From: Flavobacteriia bacterium
Lineage (GTDB): Bacteria; Bacteroidota; Bacteroidia; Flavobacteriales; Flavobacteriaceae
Reading direction: 5' to 3'
Length of the DNA stretch: 44,370 nucleotides
Assembly: GCA_013298525.1 (NCBI GenBank)
Contig: JAAFHW010000014.1
Span: forward strand, 1 to 44,370
Each line of letters starts with the position of its first letter. The stretch's first letter is position 1. A program made the translations under genes and the position numbers. Below, piece by piece: positions 16,166 to 23,604 of this stretch. The notes below the pieces were generated by a model. The model was not told where the DNA came from. It searched no databases and was given only the letters and a program-made list of their open reading frames with translations.

Positions 16166-16663
16166 TTAGTTTTTATCAGTTTTTTCAAATATTTTTTTAG
16201 CAAATGAATTTATTATGTATTCTAGAGATTTTTCATTCGAATTAATATAATGAAGAACAACTTTATTTTCATTCATATCGATAATCCATGCTTTAAAATC
16301 ATTTGAAGGATCTATTGATTTTTCCTTATATTGAATTCTGATTTCATAAATAGAATTGAAATCTTTAATAGATATTATTTCCTCAATATCATTTGCTTTG
16401 TATTTAAAATCGGGTTTCAGTTTTAAAGACATTGCTTTTTTTGCATTGATTTCTGAAACTGTATTTAATCCCAAATTCTCAAGTCCATAACTTAATTCCA
16501 TGATTATTTTGTCCTTAAAGTTGGAATTACTAGTTGTAATGCAAAACGTAGATTCTTTTTTAAACTTAAAATATTTAGGAACTGTAGTTGTTTTAACATA
16601 ACCACATGAAATCATCAAACTAAAGAAAGTAAAAACAAAGAAAATAGTTTTGAAATTCTTCAT
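16166..16663 (-). CDS. Putative lipoprotein, unknown function
   Basis: 165 residues from the ATG at 16663 (MKNFKTIFF); the open frame starts 8 codons earlier, inside the ZIP gene. The signal ends in lipobox MISC, so Cys20 should be lipidated. The mature part has KYFKFKKESTFCI then a helix with LSYGLENLGLNTVSE, the strand-helix layout seen in small DUF4136- or CsgG-like periplasmic lipoproteins; no firm match. The start lies 1 base beyond the ZIP stop, so the two are probably coupled. Confidence 0.72.
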   Translation of the reverse strand: MKNFKTIFFVFTFFSLMISCGYVKTTTVPKYFKFKKESTFCITTSNSNFKDKIIMELSYGLENLGLNTVSEINAKKAMSLKLKPDFKYKANDIEEIISIKDFNSIYEIRIQYKEKSIDPSNDFKAWIIDMNENKVVLHYINSNEKSLEYIINSFAKKIFEKTDKN

Positions 16664-16664
16664 T

Positions 16665-17333
16665 TTACATAAAATATGCCAAAACAATTCCTAAAATTAT
16701 CATCGAGATTTTTGCAATATTGAATTTATGTCCTTCGCTGCTTTCAAAAATAATTGTTGAAGAGATGTGGAATAAAATTCCAATTACTATTGCCGTAATC
16801 TCATTATAATATTGATTTAAAGCTGGAAAAATATCAGAAATGAAAGTCCCAAGCGGTGTCATTATGGCAAAGGTTAACATAAAAAGGAACAAAGCAGTTT
16901 TATTTAACTCAGCATTCAAGAAAAAAGTGGTTAAAATGATGGCAATTGGAAGGTGATGAATGGCAATTCCCAGTGCTAATTCGTGATGATGACCAACAGG
17001 AAAGCCTTCTAAAAGCGCATGAATACATAAACTTATAAATAATAGCCATGGCATTTGAGCCATTTTATCATGTCCATGAACGTGACCATGTTCTGCTCCT
17101 TTTGAAAAAAATTCTAATATTATTTGAAACAAAATACCAATCATTATAAAAATTCCAACATTGTGATTGTGGGATTCGTATACTTCTGGAAGCAAGTGAA
17201 TTACTGTTAATGAAAGCAAAAAAGAACCACTAAAAGCTAATAGTAATTTTAAATTCTTTTTGGCTCTAGGTTTTAATGCTATCGCTATAAAAAAACCAAT
17301 TAAAACCGATAATAATGGTAATAAGTAATTCAT
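16665..17333 (-). CDS. ZIP family metal transporter
   Basis: 222 residues with about eight membrane segments. A His-rich cytoplasmic loop (GHVHGHDK, about 82-93) and the metal-site helices IHALLEGFPVGHHHELALG and IAIHHLPIA are classic ZIP features; the His and Glu of HALLEG and HHLPIA bind the transported divalent ion, commonly zinc. It overlaps the methyltransferase stop by one base and is followed one base later by the lipoprotein gene. Which metal it carries cannot be told from sequence alone. Confidence 0.9.
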   Translation of the reverse strand: MNYLLPLLSVLIGFFIAIALKPRAKKNLKLLLAFSGSFLLSLTVIHLLPEVYESHNHNVGIFIMIGILFQIILEFFSKGAEHGHVHGHDKMAQMPWLLFISLCIHALLEGFPVGHHHELALGIAIHHLPIAIILTTFFLNAELNKTALFLFMLTFAIMTPLGTFISDIFPALNQYYNEITAIVIGILFHISSTIIFESSEGHKFNIAKISMIILGIVLAYFM

Positions 17334-18076
17334 TATTTAAATATCATAATTAATCGTTCGCTAGTATTTTTATGGAATTTCTTCAACTTGTAGTCACCAA
17401 AAGTGTCTAATAAATAAATTCCAGCATCGTTCATCATATTTTGAAAATCCTCTAACGTCAATGCTTTTACTTTTTCAGTAAAATGATATTTTTCATTGTT
17501 GTCTTCAAAATCAATTTCTTTGATGATATGATTATCGGCAACATATCTTTTAATATGAAAATCAATTCCATCAACAGTTTTGACTTCATCAGGAACTAAA
17601 TTCGGAATTACTTGATGCACATTCATGAAATCAATTACAGCAAATCCGTAATCGGTCAGACTTTCTTTTATTGCAACTAATGTTTTTAAATCATCATTAT
17701 CATTTTCAAAATAACCAAAACTTGTAAAAAGATTAAAGATAGCATCAAATTTATCTTCAAATTTTTCTCGCATATCATGCACTTCAAAATGTAAAGTTGC
17801 ATTTGCATTTTTAGTAGCTTCAGCAATACTGTTTTCAGATAAATCTGCGCCAATTACATCAAATCCTAATTGATTTAAATAAATCGAATGACGACCTTTT
17901 CCGCAAGCTAAGTCTAATACTTTTGACTTTTCAGGTAAGTTTAAATAATGCGTCAAATTGTCCATGAAAATCTGTGCTTCACGGTAATTTCTATCTTTAT
18001 AAAGAATGTGGTAATAAGGTGTATCAAACCAAGAGGCGAACCAGTTATTGGTTTTCAAATTTGTATTTTCTGACAT
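17333..18076 (-). CDS. Class I SAM-dependent methyltransferase
   Basis: 247 residues. SAM-binding motif I is VLDLACGKGRHS (about 54-65), motif II is GADLSENSI (acidic end of strand 2), and AIFNLFTSFGYF is the motif IV region. It belongs to the small-molecule type (Methyltransf_25/11-like) and the substrate is unknown. It is the first gene of the ten-gene minus-strand run ending at terC, driven by the -7 box at 18105-18112. Confidence 0.88.
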   Translation of the reverse strand: MSENTNLKTNNWFASWFDTPYYHILYKDRNYREAQIFMDNLTHYLNLPEKSKVLDLACGKGRHSIYLNQLGFDVIGADLSENSIAEATKNANATLHFEVHDMREKFEDKFDAIFNLFTSFGYFENDNDDLKTLVAIKESLTDYGFAVIDFMNVHQVIPNLVPDEVKTVDGIDFHIKRYVADNHIIKEIDFEDNNEKYHFTEKVKALTLEDFQNMMNDAGIYLLDTFGDYKLKKFHKNTSERLIMIFK

Positions 18077-18104
18077 TTATCTTTTCAAATGAATTCCTAG
18101 CGTG

Positions 18105-18112
18105 CAAATTTA
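18105..18112 (-). promoter_or_regulatory. -7 box for the methyltransferase-ZIP-murQ-terC run
   Basis: The minus strand reads TAAATTTG, an exact TAnnTTTG match, 28 bases before the start codon. A TTGG lies 22 bases further upstream as a possible -33 box. It is four bases away from an opposing -7 box at 18116-18123. Confidence 0.55.
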
Positions 18113-18115
18113 GTG

Positions 18116-18123
18116 TATTTTTG
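18116..18123 (+). promoter_or_regulatory. -7 box for the THUMP methyltransferase gene
   Basis: TATTTTTG matches TAnnTTTG exactly on the plus strand. It would give a leader of about 90 bases that contains the dyad at 18164-18204. The box faces away from the minus-strand promoter four bases to the left. Confidence 0.5.
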
Positions 18124-18163
18124 CAGAAGTTATTCCAAGTTTGGAATTTAGTTAATTGTTGAA

Positions 18164-18204
18164 ATTGCAATTGTCCCGACAATTCGGGATTGAAGTTGCA
18201 ATTG
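18164..18204. repeat. Dyad with TTGCAATTG direct repeats in the THUMP gene leader
   Basis: CCCGA and TCGGG pair around a CAAT loop (18175-18188), flanked on both sides by a copy of TTGCAATTG (18164-18172 and 18196-18204). It would lie in the 5' leader of the gene starting at 18221. No T run follows, so it is not a clear terminator. Confidence 0.5.
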
Positions 18205-18220
18205 AATTTTGATATTGAAA

Positions 18221-19387
18221 ATGGAAAATTTTAAAATGATTGCCAAAACCTTCTTTGGTTTTGAAGAAATATTAGCTCAAGAATTACGTGTTTTAGGTGC
18301 TCAAGATGTTGAAATAGGTACAAGAATGGTAAGTTTTAAAGGTGATAAAGGTTTTATGTATAAAGCCAATTTATCTTTGAGAACCGCTTTAAAAATCTTA
18401 AAACCAATTTATTATTTCAGAGCAAAAACCGATGCGTTACTTTACAAAGGAATACAAGGAATTGATTGGAGTAAGTATTTGAACTCAAATCAAACTTTTG
18501 TAATTGATACTACCATTCACTCTGATTTTTTTAAACATTCACAATTTGTATCGCAAAAAGCTAAAGATGCGATTGTAGATCAATTTCGTGAGAAAACTGG
18601 AGTTCGTCCAAGTATTGATAAGGAATATCCAGATTTAAGAATAAATATTCACATCGATAAAGACCAAGTTTCGGTAGCTTTAGATACTTCTGGAAATTCT
18701 TTGCATCAAAGAGGTTATAGAACAGCAACGAACATTGCTCCAATAAACGAAGTTCTAGCAGCAGGAATGTTATTGTTAGCAGGTTGGGAAGGGAAAACCG
18801 ATTTTCTAGACCCAATGTGTGGTTCTGGAACTATCCTTATTGAAGCCGGAATGATTGCTTGTAATATTCCAGCCAACATCAATAGAAAAGAATTTGCTTT
18901 CGAAAAATGGAACGATTGGGATAACGATTTGTTTGATCAAATTATTGATGCGTTAATGAAACGCACACGAGAATTCCATTACTCTATAAAAGGATACGAT
19001 AAAGCGCCAAGTGCTGTCAATAAAGCTATTGATAACATCAAAAACGCCAATCTCGATGATTACATTAAAGTAGAACAACAAAATTTCTTTGACACTAAAA
19101 AAGAAACTTCTGGTCCGTTGCAAATGGTTTTCAATCCACCTTATGGCGAACGTTTGGATATTGATTTAGAACGTTTTTACAGAGAAATGGGCGATACCAT
19201 GAAACAAAATTATCCAGGAACTCAAGCTTGGTTTATAACGGCAAACTTAGAAGCATTGAAACATGTTGGATTGAAACCTTCTAGAAAAATTAAACTTTTT
19301 AATGGAAGTTTAGAAGCACGATTGGTAAAATACGAAATGTATGAAGGAAGTAAACGAACAAAGTTTCAGATAGCAGAAGGCGAATAG
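18221..19387 (+). CDS. THUMP domain class I RNA methyltransferase (RlmL/YpsC type)
   Basis: 388 residues from the ATG at 18221 (MENFKMIAKTFFGFEE); a longer frame from a TTG at 18209 is unlikely. Domain order is an N-terminal ferredoxin-like plus THUMP RNA-binding region (about 1-155), then a Rossmann methyltransferase with SAM motif FLDPMCGSGTILIEAGM and the base-flipping motif FNPPYGERL, the NPPY form typical of N2-guanine or N6-adenine methylation. It lacks the second C-terminal methyltransferase of E. coli RlmKL, so it is of the shorter YpsC/RlmL kind that modifies 23S rRNA. The exact target base is inferred from the family. Confidence 0.92.
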   Translation: MENFKMIAKTFFGFEEILAQELRVLGAQDVEIGTRMVSFKGDKGFMYKANLSLRTALKILKPIYYFRAKTDALLYKGIQGIDWSKYLNSNQTFVIDTTIHSDFFKHSQFVSQKAKDAIVDQFREKTGVRPSIDKEYPDLRINIHIDKDQVSVALDTSGNSLHQRGYRTATNIAPINEVLAAGMLLLAGWEGKTDFLDPMCGSGTILIEAGMIACNIPANINRKEFAFEKWNDWDNDLFDQIIDALMKRTREFHYSIKGYDKAPSAVNKAIDNIKNANLDDYIKVEQQNFFDTKKETSGPLQMVFNPPYGERLDIDLERFYREMGDTMKQNYPGTQAWFITANLEALKHVGLKPSRKIKLFNGSLEARLVKYEMYEGSKRTKFQIAEGE

Positions 19388-19428
19388 CAGTTTTATAAAA
19401 GTACAATATATAATTTCACTACAGACAA

Positions 19429-19662
19429 ATGAGTAAATCAACAAAATCATTTATTTACAACATGTTAAGTTTTGCGGCTTTCTTTTTGCCGTTGCAAGTG
19501 GCTATCCAAGCGTTTACAGATTTGAAAGGAATTTGGATTTTGATTGTTGCTTTTGTTATAGCAACAATACTTGCTCCAAAATTTCAAGCCGTTAAAACTA
19601 AAGACGGTGAAAAATTGTTTATGAAAGTTATTTTTGTAAAAGGAGTGAAGGAGATAAATTAA
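19429..19662 (+). CDS. Small membrane protein, unknown function
   Basis: 77 residues with two hydrophobic helices (about 8-27 and 33-49) and a basic C-terminal tail with KLFMKVIFVKGVKEIN. It begins 41 bases after the THUMP gene on the same strand and is probably co-transcribed with it. No family is recognised. Confidence 0.7.
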   Translation: MSKSTKSFIYNMLSFAAFFLPLQVAIQAFTDLKGIWILIVAFVIATILAPKFQAVKTKDGEKLFMKVIFVKGVKEIN

Positions 19663-19683
19663 TGTTTGTTAAATATAGTTTTT

Positions 19684-20184
19684 CTACTTTATCAATAATA
19701 TAAAAGTTGCTGTGATATAGATTATTTCTAAAATGTAATCTACTCTAGTTACATTTCTAGTTCTATAGACATCTTTATTATTTCTACCGATACTTACTAA
19801 TTCTTGATTTTGAGTTTTTAAACTAACAAACTGTAAGACTTTAAATATAATTAGTAGAATGATTGTATTTCTAAGACTAATAATTGTATTATTTTTCAAA
19901 CCAATAAGCGATGCATTTTCTTTTAATATGAAAAATAGGTAAAGGTGTAAAACACCAATAATAAAAATAAATAAATATACTTTAATATCTCTCAATGCTT
20001 TATATAAAAAAGCATAAATAAATAGTTGAGAAAAAACAGCATAAAAGTAAAGGTAGTGACTCTGAGTTTCACTTTTTGCAAATCTTAAGAAGTAGCATAA
20101 CTCATAAGACAATAATATATAAAAAATCATTACACCAATTACCCAAATTTTTACTTTTTTTAAATTGAATAGATTTTTTATCAT
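19684..20184 (-). CDS. Four-helix membrane protein, unknown function
   Basis: 166 residues from the ATG at 20184 (MIKNLFNLKK). The open frame runs 24 codons further up, but that part overlaps the DUF6048 gene and is highly basic. Hydrophobic helices lie at about 11-28, 43-62, 67-86 and 99-118, with one more near the C-terminus. Nothing diagnostic is seen. It follows the DUF6048 gene by 19 bases and ends the rlmD run. Confidence 0.65.
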   Translation of the reverse strand: MIKNLFNLKKVKIWVIGVMIFYILLSYELCYFLRFAKSETQSHYLYFYAVFSQLFIYAFLYKALRDIKVYLFIFIIGVLHLYLFFILKENASLIGLKNNTIISLRNTIILLIIFKVLQFVSLKTQNQELVSIGRNNKDVYRTRNVTRVDYILEIIYITATFILLIK

Positions 20185-20203
20185 TTTATGATGTTTCGCT
20201 TTA

Positions 20204-20935
20204 CTATTTCTTTTTTCCTTCTTTAGGTTTAACCTTGGATTTAAAAATAGGAACAAAATAGGAAACGGTGTAGTTTATTCCTACGCCAAATTTTCCGTCG
20301 TAAGTTCTGTTGAAACCTGGAATGTACAGATTGTCAAATCCATCTGGTTTTTTATTGGAAACTAAATAGTTTAATCGAACACTCATTCCAACATAGAAAT
20401 TTTTAAACATTTCTGCTTTTGCACCAGCCAAAACTTCAACCCATTGCGCTGTGAGTCCATTGAATTTTTCACCTGATGGTATTTCTGGAGCTTGACCAAA
20501 ATAAGGATTCGGATTGTAAATAGTGTAAGAGTTTAAGGTTTGGCTAAACGAACTAAATCCGTAGCGCATACCCACGTAAAGCATGTTGTTCATGCCCAAC
20601 CAATTTTCATATCCATTAAAATCAAAACCTGCTTTTAAGTAAGTTCCTTTTGTAGTAAAGTTCAATCGGTCGTCATCTACAGTTTTGTTTTCTGTTCCAA
20701 TTTCTGCAGCGATGTAGTGCTTTCTGGTTAATTTGAAATCACCAACTAATTCAATTCCACGATAGTCTTTTTCATAAAACGAACGCGTTAATTTGAACAA
20801 ATCGACACCAACTCGCAAACCATAACGTTCTGTTTTTGGTTTGATACTGTCTTTGACTTTCACTTCTTGAGCATTTCCCAAAAACGAAACCACTAGCAAT
20901 AGTAGACTAAAAGAATATTTTAACGTGTACTTCAT
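20204..20935 (-). CDS. DUF6048 family outer-membrane-like protein
   Basis: 243 residues from MKYTLKY; an in-frame ATG lies four codons earlier at 20947. A signal peptide ends near GNAQ. The body is an alternation of amphipathic strands (for example YGLRVGVDLFKLTRSF and FGVGINYTVSYFVPIF), as in small outer-membrane beta-barrels, followed by a Lys-rich tail. It resembles DUF6048, found beside DUF6452 in Flavobacteriia. It overlaps the DUF6452 gene by 29 bases, so the two are translated together; their function is unknown. Confidence 0.82.
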   Translation of the reverse strand: MKYTLKYSFSLLLLVVSFLGNAQEVKVKDSIKPKTERYGLRVGVDLFKLTRSFYEKDYRGIELVGDFKLTRKHYIAAEIGTENKTVDDDRLNFTTKGTYLKAGFDFNGYENWLGMNNMLYVGMRYGFSSFSQTLNSYTIYNPNPYFGQAPEIPSGEKFNGLTAQWVEVLAGAKAEMFKNFYVGMSVRLNYLVSNKKPDGFDNLYIPGFNRTYDGKFGVGINYTVSYFVPIFKSKVKPKEGKKK

Positions 20936-21410
20936 TTTCGTTTTCAAGGTTAGCTTTTACAATTACTATATTTTTTATCCAAGAGCTAGCGCTACTAAAT
21001 GGTTCTGTTGGAACTATTGGACTTGTAGCATTTAAAGTAAATAAAGTTTTAAAACCACAAGCACGTGAAACATAAACTTCATTTCTTGAGTAATTAAACT
21101 GTAAAATATCTTCGTTATCATTAGTTGTATCAGTATCGCTTCCGTTCTTAATGAAACGTAATGTAGTGGAATCTTCTGTAGTTTTTAATGGAACTTGAAT
21201 CTTATTAACTCCAGTAAAACCTATTCCTTCTGTAAAGCTTGGTGCAATAACTCCCAATGCAGTTACACTTTTCAAAGTCTCAGTAGATGCATTAAAATCA
21301 TAAAATTCAATGACTAATCTAGGAGTAGTAGGCGTATTTTCATCGCAAATATCATCCTTCTCACATCCTAAAAGCGAAAACACAAACAATAATAAAAATA
21401 TTTTTTTCAT
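20907..21410 (-). CDS. DUF6452 family lipoprotein
   Basis: 167 residues with lipoprotein signal MKKIFLLLFVFSLLGCEKD (lipobox LLGC, Cys16) and a following acidic, Cys-containing start (KDDICDENTPTTP). The rest is beta-rich, with RNEVYVSRACGFKTLF holding a second conserved-looking Cys that could pair with the first. It resembles DUF6452. It sits between rlmD (51 bases upstream) and its DUF6048 partner (overlapping). Confidence 0.85.
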   Translation of the reverse strand: MKKIFLLLFVFSLLGCEKDDICDENTPTTPRLVIEFYDFNASTETLKSVTALGVIAPSFTEGIGFTGVNKIQVPLKTTEDSTTLRFIKNGSDTDTTNDNEDILQFNYSRNEVYVSRACGFKTLFTLNATSPIVPTEPFSSASSWIKNIVIVKANLENENEVHVKIFF

Positions 21411-21432
21411 AGGTTTAATTTCAAACTAAATA

Positions 21433-21462
21433 ACTGAACACTGCGACTGAATACTGAACACT
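21433..21462. repeat. 10-bp repeats at the rlmD stop codon
   Basis: ACTGAACACT occurs at 21433-21442 and 21453-21462 with a degenerate copy (GCGACTGAAT) between. The block touches the rlmD stop and ends 23 bases before the DUF6452 start on the minus strand, where a TAGTTTG resembling a -7 box follows. Confidence 0.5.
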
Positions 21463-22879
21463 ATTTTCTAAGTTCCAAAAGTACAACATTTTCCACATGA
21501 TGCGTTTGCGGAAACATATCTACAGGTCGCACACGTGTAACTTTATACATTTCGTCCATTAAAGCCAAATCTCTTGCTTGCGTAGCCGAGTTACAACTTA
21601 CGTAAACAATTTTCGGAGCACCAGTTTTTAATAACATTTCCACGACATCTTTATGCATTCCGTCTCTTGGTGGATCGGTGATGATTACGTCTGGTTTACC
21701 GTGTTTTGCAATAAAATCGTCGTTGAAAACGTTTTTCATATCTCCAACATAAAACTCACAATTAGTAATTTCATTACGTTTGGCGTTTTCTTTAGCATCG
21801 GCAATTGCTTCTGGAACAGCTTCTACACCAATTACTTTTTTTGCTTTTTTAGAAACAAACTGCGCAATAGTTCCAGTTCCAGTATACAAATCATAAACGA
21901 CTTCGTTTCCAGTTAAACCAGCAAATTCTCTTGTGATTTTGTATAATTCATACGCTTGGTCGGAATTGGTTTGGTAAAATGATTTAGCGTTGATGCTAAA
22001 TTTCAAACCTTCCATTTCTTCCAAAATATAATTTCTTCCTTTATATAATTTGATGTCTTGGTCGTAAAGTGTGTCGTTAGCTTTGCTATTGATTACATAT
22101 TGCAACGAAGTAATTTGTGGGAATTTCTCGTGAATGAAATCCATCATCAACTCACGATTGGCTTTGTCGTCTTCAAAAAACTGAATCAACACCATAATTT
22201 CACCAGTCGAAGCTGTTCTAATCATTAAAGTTCGCAATAAACCTTCGTGATTTCTCGCATTGAAGAAAGTCATTCCGTTTTTATCAGCAAATTCTTTTAT
22301 CGAATTTCTAATATCGTTCGATGGATCTTCTTGCAACCAACATTTGTCAATGTCTAAAATCTTGTCCCACATTTTCGGAACGTGAAAACCTAAAGCATTT
22401 TTCTTGCTCAAATTTTCTTCACTCGATTGAATCTGACTTTCGGTCAACCAACGTGTATCAGAAAATCCGAATTCCATTTTGTTTCTGTAGAAAAACTGTT
22501 TTTCTGAACCTAAAATCGGTTCAAAGTCAGGTAAATCGATTTTGCCAATGCGTTTTAGGTTATTGAAGACTTCATTATTTTTGTAAAACAATTGTTGTTC
22601 ATACTTCATGTTTTGCCATTTGCAACCGCCACAAGCACCAAAATGCTCGCAAACTGGTTCGATACGATTTTCTGAAAAGGAGTGAAATTTTATTGCTTTT
22701 CCTTCAAAATACGATTTACGTTTCTTGAATGTTTGCACATCCACCACATCGCCAGGCACAACGTTAGGTATAAATATTACTTGCCCTTCAGGAGCTTTGG
22801 CTACCGAAACACCTTTGGCACCTGCATCAAGCACGGTAACGTTTTCAAATATAATTCTGTCTGTCTTCTTTTTTCCCAT
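21461..22879 (-). CDS. rlmD: 23S rRNA (uracil-5-)-methyltransferase of the RlmD/RumA family
   Basis: 472 residues. An N-terminal TRAM domain (about 8-65) is followed by the Fe-S cluster cysteines in CEHFGACGGCKW, with a further Cys in DIDKCWLQE. The SAM motif is VVYDLYTGTGTIAQF, the DPPRDGMH motif follows, and the nucleophile is the Cys of VYVSCNSATQARD, which forms the covalent adduct with uracil C6. E. coli RlmD modifies U1939; in species with one paralogue the target may be U747 or U1939. A -7 box lies only 4 bases before the ATG. Confidence 0.94.
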   Translation of the reverse strand: MGKKKTDRIIFENVTVLDAGAKGVSVAKAPEGQVIFIPNVVPGDVVDVQTFKKRKSYFEGKAIKFHSFSENRIEPVCEHFGACGGCKWQNMKYEQQLFYKNNEVFNNLKRIGKIDLPDFEPILGSEKQFFYRNKMEFGFSDTRWLTESQIQSSEENLSKKNALGFHVPKMWDKILDIDKCWLQEDPSNDIRNSIKEFADKNGMTFFNARNHEGLLRTLMIRTASTGEIMVLIQFFEDDKANRELMMDFIHEKFPQITSLQYVINSKANDTLYDQDIKLYKGRNYILEEMEGLKFSINAKSFYQTNSDQAYELYKITREFAGLTGNEVVYDLYTGTGTIAQFVSKKAKKVIGVEAVPEAIADAKENAKRNEITNCEFYVGDMKNVFNDDFIAKHGKPDVIITDPPRDGMHKDVVEMLLKTGAPKIVYVSCNSATQARDLALMDEMYKVTRVRPVDMFPQTHHVENVVLLELRK

Positions 22880-22883
22880 GAGG

Positions 22884-22891
22884 CAAAAATA
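22884..22891 (-). promoter_or_regulatory. -7 box directly before rlmD
   Basis: The minus strand reads TATTTTTG, an exact TAnnTTTG match, ending 4 bases before the rlmD ATG. If used, the transcript would start at or next to the ATG (leaderless). No good -33 TTG is seen. Confidence 0.35.
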
Positions 22892-22956
22892 ATGTATTGG
22901 TTTGTTTTATAAGAATCTTTAAGAAAAAAATATAATTTAGCAGAATATTTAATTTT

Positions 22957-23490
22957 ATGAAACACCTAGCATTACTTCGCGGCATCAACGTCTCAGGACA
23001 TAACATGATAAAAATGGAAGCGTTAAAAACTACGTTGGAAGCCATTGGGTTTACTAATGTGGTTACGTATATTCAAAGTGGCAATGTGTTTGTAGAAACT
23101 GAGGAAGAAAGTGGTTTTGGTGTGGGTTTTAAAATCAAACAAGAAATCTTCAAAACCTTTGGTCACGAAGTTCCAGTGATTGTAATTGGTAAAAATGATT
23201 TGGAGTTGTGTTTTAAAAACAATCCTTTTTTGAAACAAAAAGACGTTGATACTAAGAAATTGTATGTTGCTTTTATTTCTAAAGAATTGTCAAGTTCTGC
23301 TATAAACGAATTAAAAATCAGCCAATTCAAACCCGATGAAGCCGTAATTGATGGCAACAGAATCTTCATAAAATACGACATCGGCGCAGGAAAAACTCGA
23401 CTTGACCAAAAATACATCGAGAAAAAACTAAACGTCACAGCAACCATCAGAAATTGGAATACTGTTACAAAGTTGTTGGAAATGTATTAG
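22957..23490 (+). CDS. DUF1697 family protein
   Basis: 177 residues matching DUF1697, recognised by LLRGINVSGHNMIKMEALK near the start, VVTYIQSGNVFVET, and GAGKTRLDQKYIEKKL with ATIRNWNTVTKLLEM at the end. These proteins have two alpha/beta subdomains and no known activity. It is divergent from rlmD with a 77-base gap. Monocistronic by spacing: the Nramp gene starts 114 bases later behind its own promoter-like sequence. Confidence 0.9.
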   Translation: MKHLALLRGINVSGHNMIKMEALKTTLEAIGFTNVVTYIQSGNVFVETEEESGFGVGFKIKQEIFKTFGHEVPVIVIGKNDLELCFKNNPFLKQKDVDTKKLYVAFISKELSSSAINELKISQFKPDEAVIDGNRIFIKYDIGAGKTRLDQKYIEKKLNVTATIRNWNTVTKLLEMY

Positions 23491-23527
23491 AAGTTTTATT
23501 TTTTTGAAATAAAATGACAAACTGTGG

Positions 23528-23570
23528 AACTCACAATTTATTACTTACAACTCACAATGTACAACTCATA
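23528..23570. repeat. AACTCACAAT repeats upstream of the Nramp gene
   Basis: AACTCACAAT occurs at 23528-23537 and 23549-23558, with AACTCATA at 23563-23570. Nine bases (AAATTTTTG) separate the last copy from a -7-like TAAATTAG at 23580. Confidence 0.5.
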
Positions 23571-23579
23571 AAATTTTTG

Positions 23580-23587
23580 TAAATTAG
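23580..23587 (+). promoter_or_regulatory. Possible -7 box for the Nramp gene
   Basis: TAAATTAG differs from TAnnTTTG at one base and lies 17 bases before the GTG start. The repeat block ends 9 bases upstream. Confidence 0.35.
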
Positions 23588-23604
23588 CAATAAAATAAAC
23601 CATT

